Assembly (NCBI GenBank): GCA_001797415.1
Contig: MGPL01000126.1
Location: 18,194-23,711 of the forward strand
Direction: 5' to 3'
DNA: 5,518 nt
DNA from: Deltaproteobacteria bacterium GWA2_55_10
GTDB taxonomy: Bacteria; Desulfobacterota; GWC2-55-46
Shown here: in pieces, positions 3,560 through 5,518 of the stretch
Position numbering within the stretch: position 1 is the stretch's first letter
Layout of the letters: each line of letters starts with the position of its first letter
Notes under the pieces: model-generated
Databases searched by the model: none
What the model was told of the DNA's origin: nothing
The model's input: the letters and a program-made list of their open reading frames with translations, nothing else
Program-made: the position numbers and the translations under genes

Positions 3560-5518
3560 CTGTCAAGTATCTCCCTTACCGTTTTAAGGAGCTCCCCGGG
3601 CGAGACAGGCTTTGCCACGAAATGCGCCCCGGCGGTCATCAGCCCCCTGGCCTCCATGAGGTCAGCAGCATATCCGCTCGTGAACAAGGTCTTTATCCCG
3701 GGCCTGGCCTTCGCAATCTCGTCATAGGCCTCCTTGCCGCTCTTCCTCGGCATTACCATGTCGAGTATGAGGAGGTCTATCCCGCCGTTCTCAAGGGCCC
3801 TCTTTACCGCGTCCTCGCCGTCCACGGCCTCTATGACTTTGTAGCCGAACTCCTCGAGGATGCTCCTGTTCACGGACCTGACCTCTTCTTCGTCCTCCGC
3901 AAGCAGTATGGTCTCGGTGCCGCCCCTTACATCCACGGACGCCTCAGGCCCGGCGGACCTCTCCCCAGATTCTATTATCGGCAGGTATATCCTGAATGTT
4001 GAGCCTTTATCGGGCACGCTGTAAACGTTTATGTAGCCGTTGTGCTGTTTTATAATGCCATAGACGACCGACAGGCCGAGCCCCGTGCCCTTGCCGACCT
4101 CCTTGGTCGTGAAGAAAGGCTCGAATATCCTCTTGCGGACCACCTCGCTCATGCCCTCGCCCGTGTCAGAGACGGCAATGAGGGCGTATTGGCCCGGCTC
4201 GCCATAACCGTGCGCCGCAATGAAGTCAGGCCCGAGCTCGGCAAGTCCGGTACTTATGCCAAGCGCGCCGCCGCCAGACATGGCGTCTCTGGCGTTGGTG
4301 GCAAGGTTCATCAGGACCTGCTCCATCTGGACCGGATCGGCCTTTACCATAAGCTCGCCTTCAGAGAACGCGGACTTAAGCTGTATGTCCTCTCCTATGA
4401 GGCGCACGAGTATTTTTTCGAGCCTCCTCACGAGGTCGTTCAAGTCCACCGGCTGGGAGTTCAGCACCTGCTTCCTGCTGAAGGCAAGGAGGCTCTGCGT
4501 CAGGTTCGTGGCCTTCTCGGCAAGCGTTAGCATGTGGTCCGCGTAGGTCCTGACCATCCCGTCGCCGCCCCGCTTCAGGAGGAGCAGGTTCCCGTAGCCG
4601 ATAATGGCGGTAAGTATATTGTTGAAGTCGTGCGCTATGCCCCCGGCCAGCTGGCCCACGGCCTCGAGCTTCTGCGAGTGCTGGAGCTGTTCTTCGAGCT
4701 TTCTCCTTTCAGTGATGTCCTCGAAAATGCCGTCAACGCACTCCTCGCCCCCTGTCTTGCGCACGGCTGAGGCCGAGACCCATATCCTTTTTCCCTTCAG
4801 GGTCGCAAGCTCCGCCTCCTCGTTCCTGACGAAACCGTATCTGTCTATCTTCCGCGCTATTTCGGCGAGCTTTGACTTGTCGACGAACAGGTCAGCGAGC
4901 TTCCACCCTATGACATCATCTCTCGAAGAGGCCTCAAGCATCTGCACAAGCGCCTTGTTAACCTCGATGAAAACGCCCTCCCCGTCCTGTCCCGATTCAC
5001 GATAAACACCTACGGTGATGCTGTTGAGGAGGTCCTCGTACCTCTGCTGGGCTTCCTGGCGCTCTGTCTCCGCGAGCTTGCGGCCGGTTATGTCCGTGAG
5101 CACGCCGTCGGCGAACATAGTGCCGCCTTTTTGATAATGCGCATGCGCCCGGTCGAATACCCATATCCAGCCGCCGTCCTTTCTCCTGAACCTGTACTCC
5201 TCCTCAAAGGCGCTGTCCTCCGTAAAGAGCCTCTCATACGCGCTGAAGACCATCTCGCGGTCCCGGGGATGGACGCTCTCGCTCCATGTGGCAGGGTTGG
5301 AATAGATCTCTTCCGGCGTATACCCCGTGATCTCCGTTACGTTGTCGCTCGTGAATACGACCCTTCCGTCCCTCGTCGCGGTCCAGGTAATGTCCGGGAT
5401 ATGGGAAATGAGAGAGCGGTACTTCTCCTCGCTCTCCTTCAGCAGCATGGTCCTTGCCCTTATCTCCGAAGACATACGATTGAAGCTCCTGGAGAGCACG
5501 CCCAGTTCGTCGTTTGAT
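3556..5518 (-). CDS. Hybrid sensor histidine kinase (HAMP-PAS-PAS-HisKA-HATPase-receiver), N-terminus cut by window edge
   Basis: The frame is open to the right window edge, so the N-terminus is missing. A GTG at 5499 could be taken as a start, but the codons before it read SNDELG, and DELGVLSRSFNRM is the typical end of a HAMP domain; the true start and membrane helices lie beyond 5518. Numbering from that GTG, the domains are: PAS 1 (about 28-138, with the closing DGVLTDITGRK), PAS 2 (about 152-265, with GIFEDITERRK), HisKA with phospho-acceptor H290 in GGIAHDFNNILTAI, HATPase with N402 (NLATNARDAM), DTGEGM (445-450), FEPFFTTK and GKGTGLGLS (469-477), and a C-terminal receiver with D536, acceptor D580 in LLILDMVMP, S608 and K630. 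All catalytic residues are intact. The HDFNN H box and attached receiver are typical of hybrid kinases with PAS sensors. The input may be membrane-linked through HAMP plus cytosolic signals through PAS; no haem or flavin ligand motif is evident. It is coupled to the HD-GYP gene by a 4-nt overlap. Confidence 0.95.
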   Translation of the reverse strand, partial: SNDELGVLSRSFNRMSSEIRARTMLLKESEEKYRSLISHIPDITWTATRDGRVVFTSDNVTEITGYTPEEIYSNPATWSESVHPRDREMVFSAYERLFTEDSAFEEEYRFRRKDGGWIWVFDRAHAHYQKGGTMFADGVLTDITGRKLAETERQEAQQRYEDLLNSITVGVYRESGQDGEGVFIEVNKALVQMLEASSRDDVIGWKLADLFVDKSKLAEIARKIDRYGFVRNEEAELATLKGKRIWVSASAVRKTGGEECVDGIFEDITERRKLEEQLQHSQKLEAVGQLAGGIAHDFNNILTAIIGYGNLLLLKRGGDGMVRTYADHMLTLAEKATNLTQSLLAFSRKQVLNSQPVDLNDLVRRLEKILVRLIGEDIQLKSAFSEGELMVKADPVQMEQVLMNLATNARDAMSGGGALGISTGLAELGPDFIAAHGYGEPGQYALIAVSDTGEGMSEVVRKRIFEPFFTTKEVGKGTGLGLSVVYGIIKQHNGYINVYSVPDKGSTFRIYLPIIESGERSAGPEASVDVRGGTETILLAEDEEEVRSVNRSILEEFGYKVIEAVDGEDAVKRALENGGIDLLILDMVMPRKSGKEAYDEIAKARPGIKTLFTSGYAADLMEARGLMTAGAHFVAKPVSPGELLKTVREILDR

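Noticed and set aside
2921..3727. Long plus-strand open frame (268 codons) opposite the HD-GYP gene and the kinase C-terminus
   Set aside because: Antisense to two genes with complete, motif-rich families; composition (many Arg, Gly, His) is typical of a shadow frame in GC-rich DNA.

Overview
This 5.5-kb window is bacterial chromosome carrying two sets of signalling genes on the minus strand, with one plus-strand metabolic gene between them. The protein families (cytochrome b561, an OmpR-type two-component pair, a multi-PAS hybrid kinase, an HD-GYP regulator and an adenosine-specific kinase of a family common in archaea) fit an anaerobic or facultative Gram-negative lineage. The DNA looks GC-rich, yet AUA isoleucine and AGG arginine codons are frequent. 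The intergenic repeat style resembles what I know from Nitrospirota and Desulfobacterota-like genomes. That placement is a low-confidence inference; no taxonomic marker gene is present.

Positions 1-1604 (minus strand, read right to left) hold a compact operon: a four-helix b561-type cytochrome, an OmpR/PhoB-type response regulator, and the first 82 codons of a membrane histidine kinase cut by the window edge. The two gaps are 8 nt each. A good sigma-70-like promoter lies directly upstream at about 1624-1653. The arrangement suggests that a membrane b-type cytochrome is co-produced with its own sensor and regulator, so a redox or envelope signal is the likely input.

Positions 1605-2000 are a 396-bp divergent intergenic region. 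It contains the minus-strand promoter, a cluster of three perfect or near-perfect hairpins that looks like a dispersed repeat or MITE-like insertion (1737-1888), a possible extended -10 promoter for the plus-strand gene, and a 16-bp perfect palindrome in the presumed leader of that gene.

Positions 2001-2483 (plus strand) encode a full-length adenosine-specific kinase family protein. Its last 13 bp overlap the 3' end of the convergent gene.

Positions 2471-5518 (minus strand) hold a second signalling pair. A hybrid histidine kinase (end of a HAMP domain, two PAS domains, HisKA, HATPase and receiver) enters from the right edge without its N-terminus. It is followed, with an ATGA stop/start overlap, by a receiver-HD-GYP response regulator predicted to break down cyclic di-GMP. 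Together they probably form a phosphorelay that sets c-di-GMP levels.

I see no RNA genes, CRISPR array or transposase. Nothing here is clearly a new system. The points most worth a second look are the cytochrome-sensor operon, the hairpin cluster, the palindromic leader and the convergent gene overlap.
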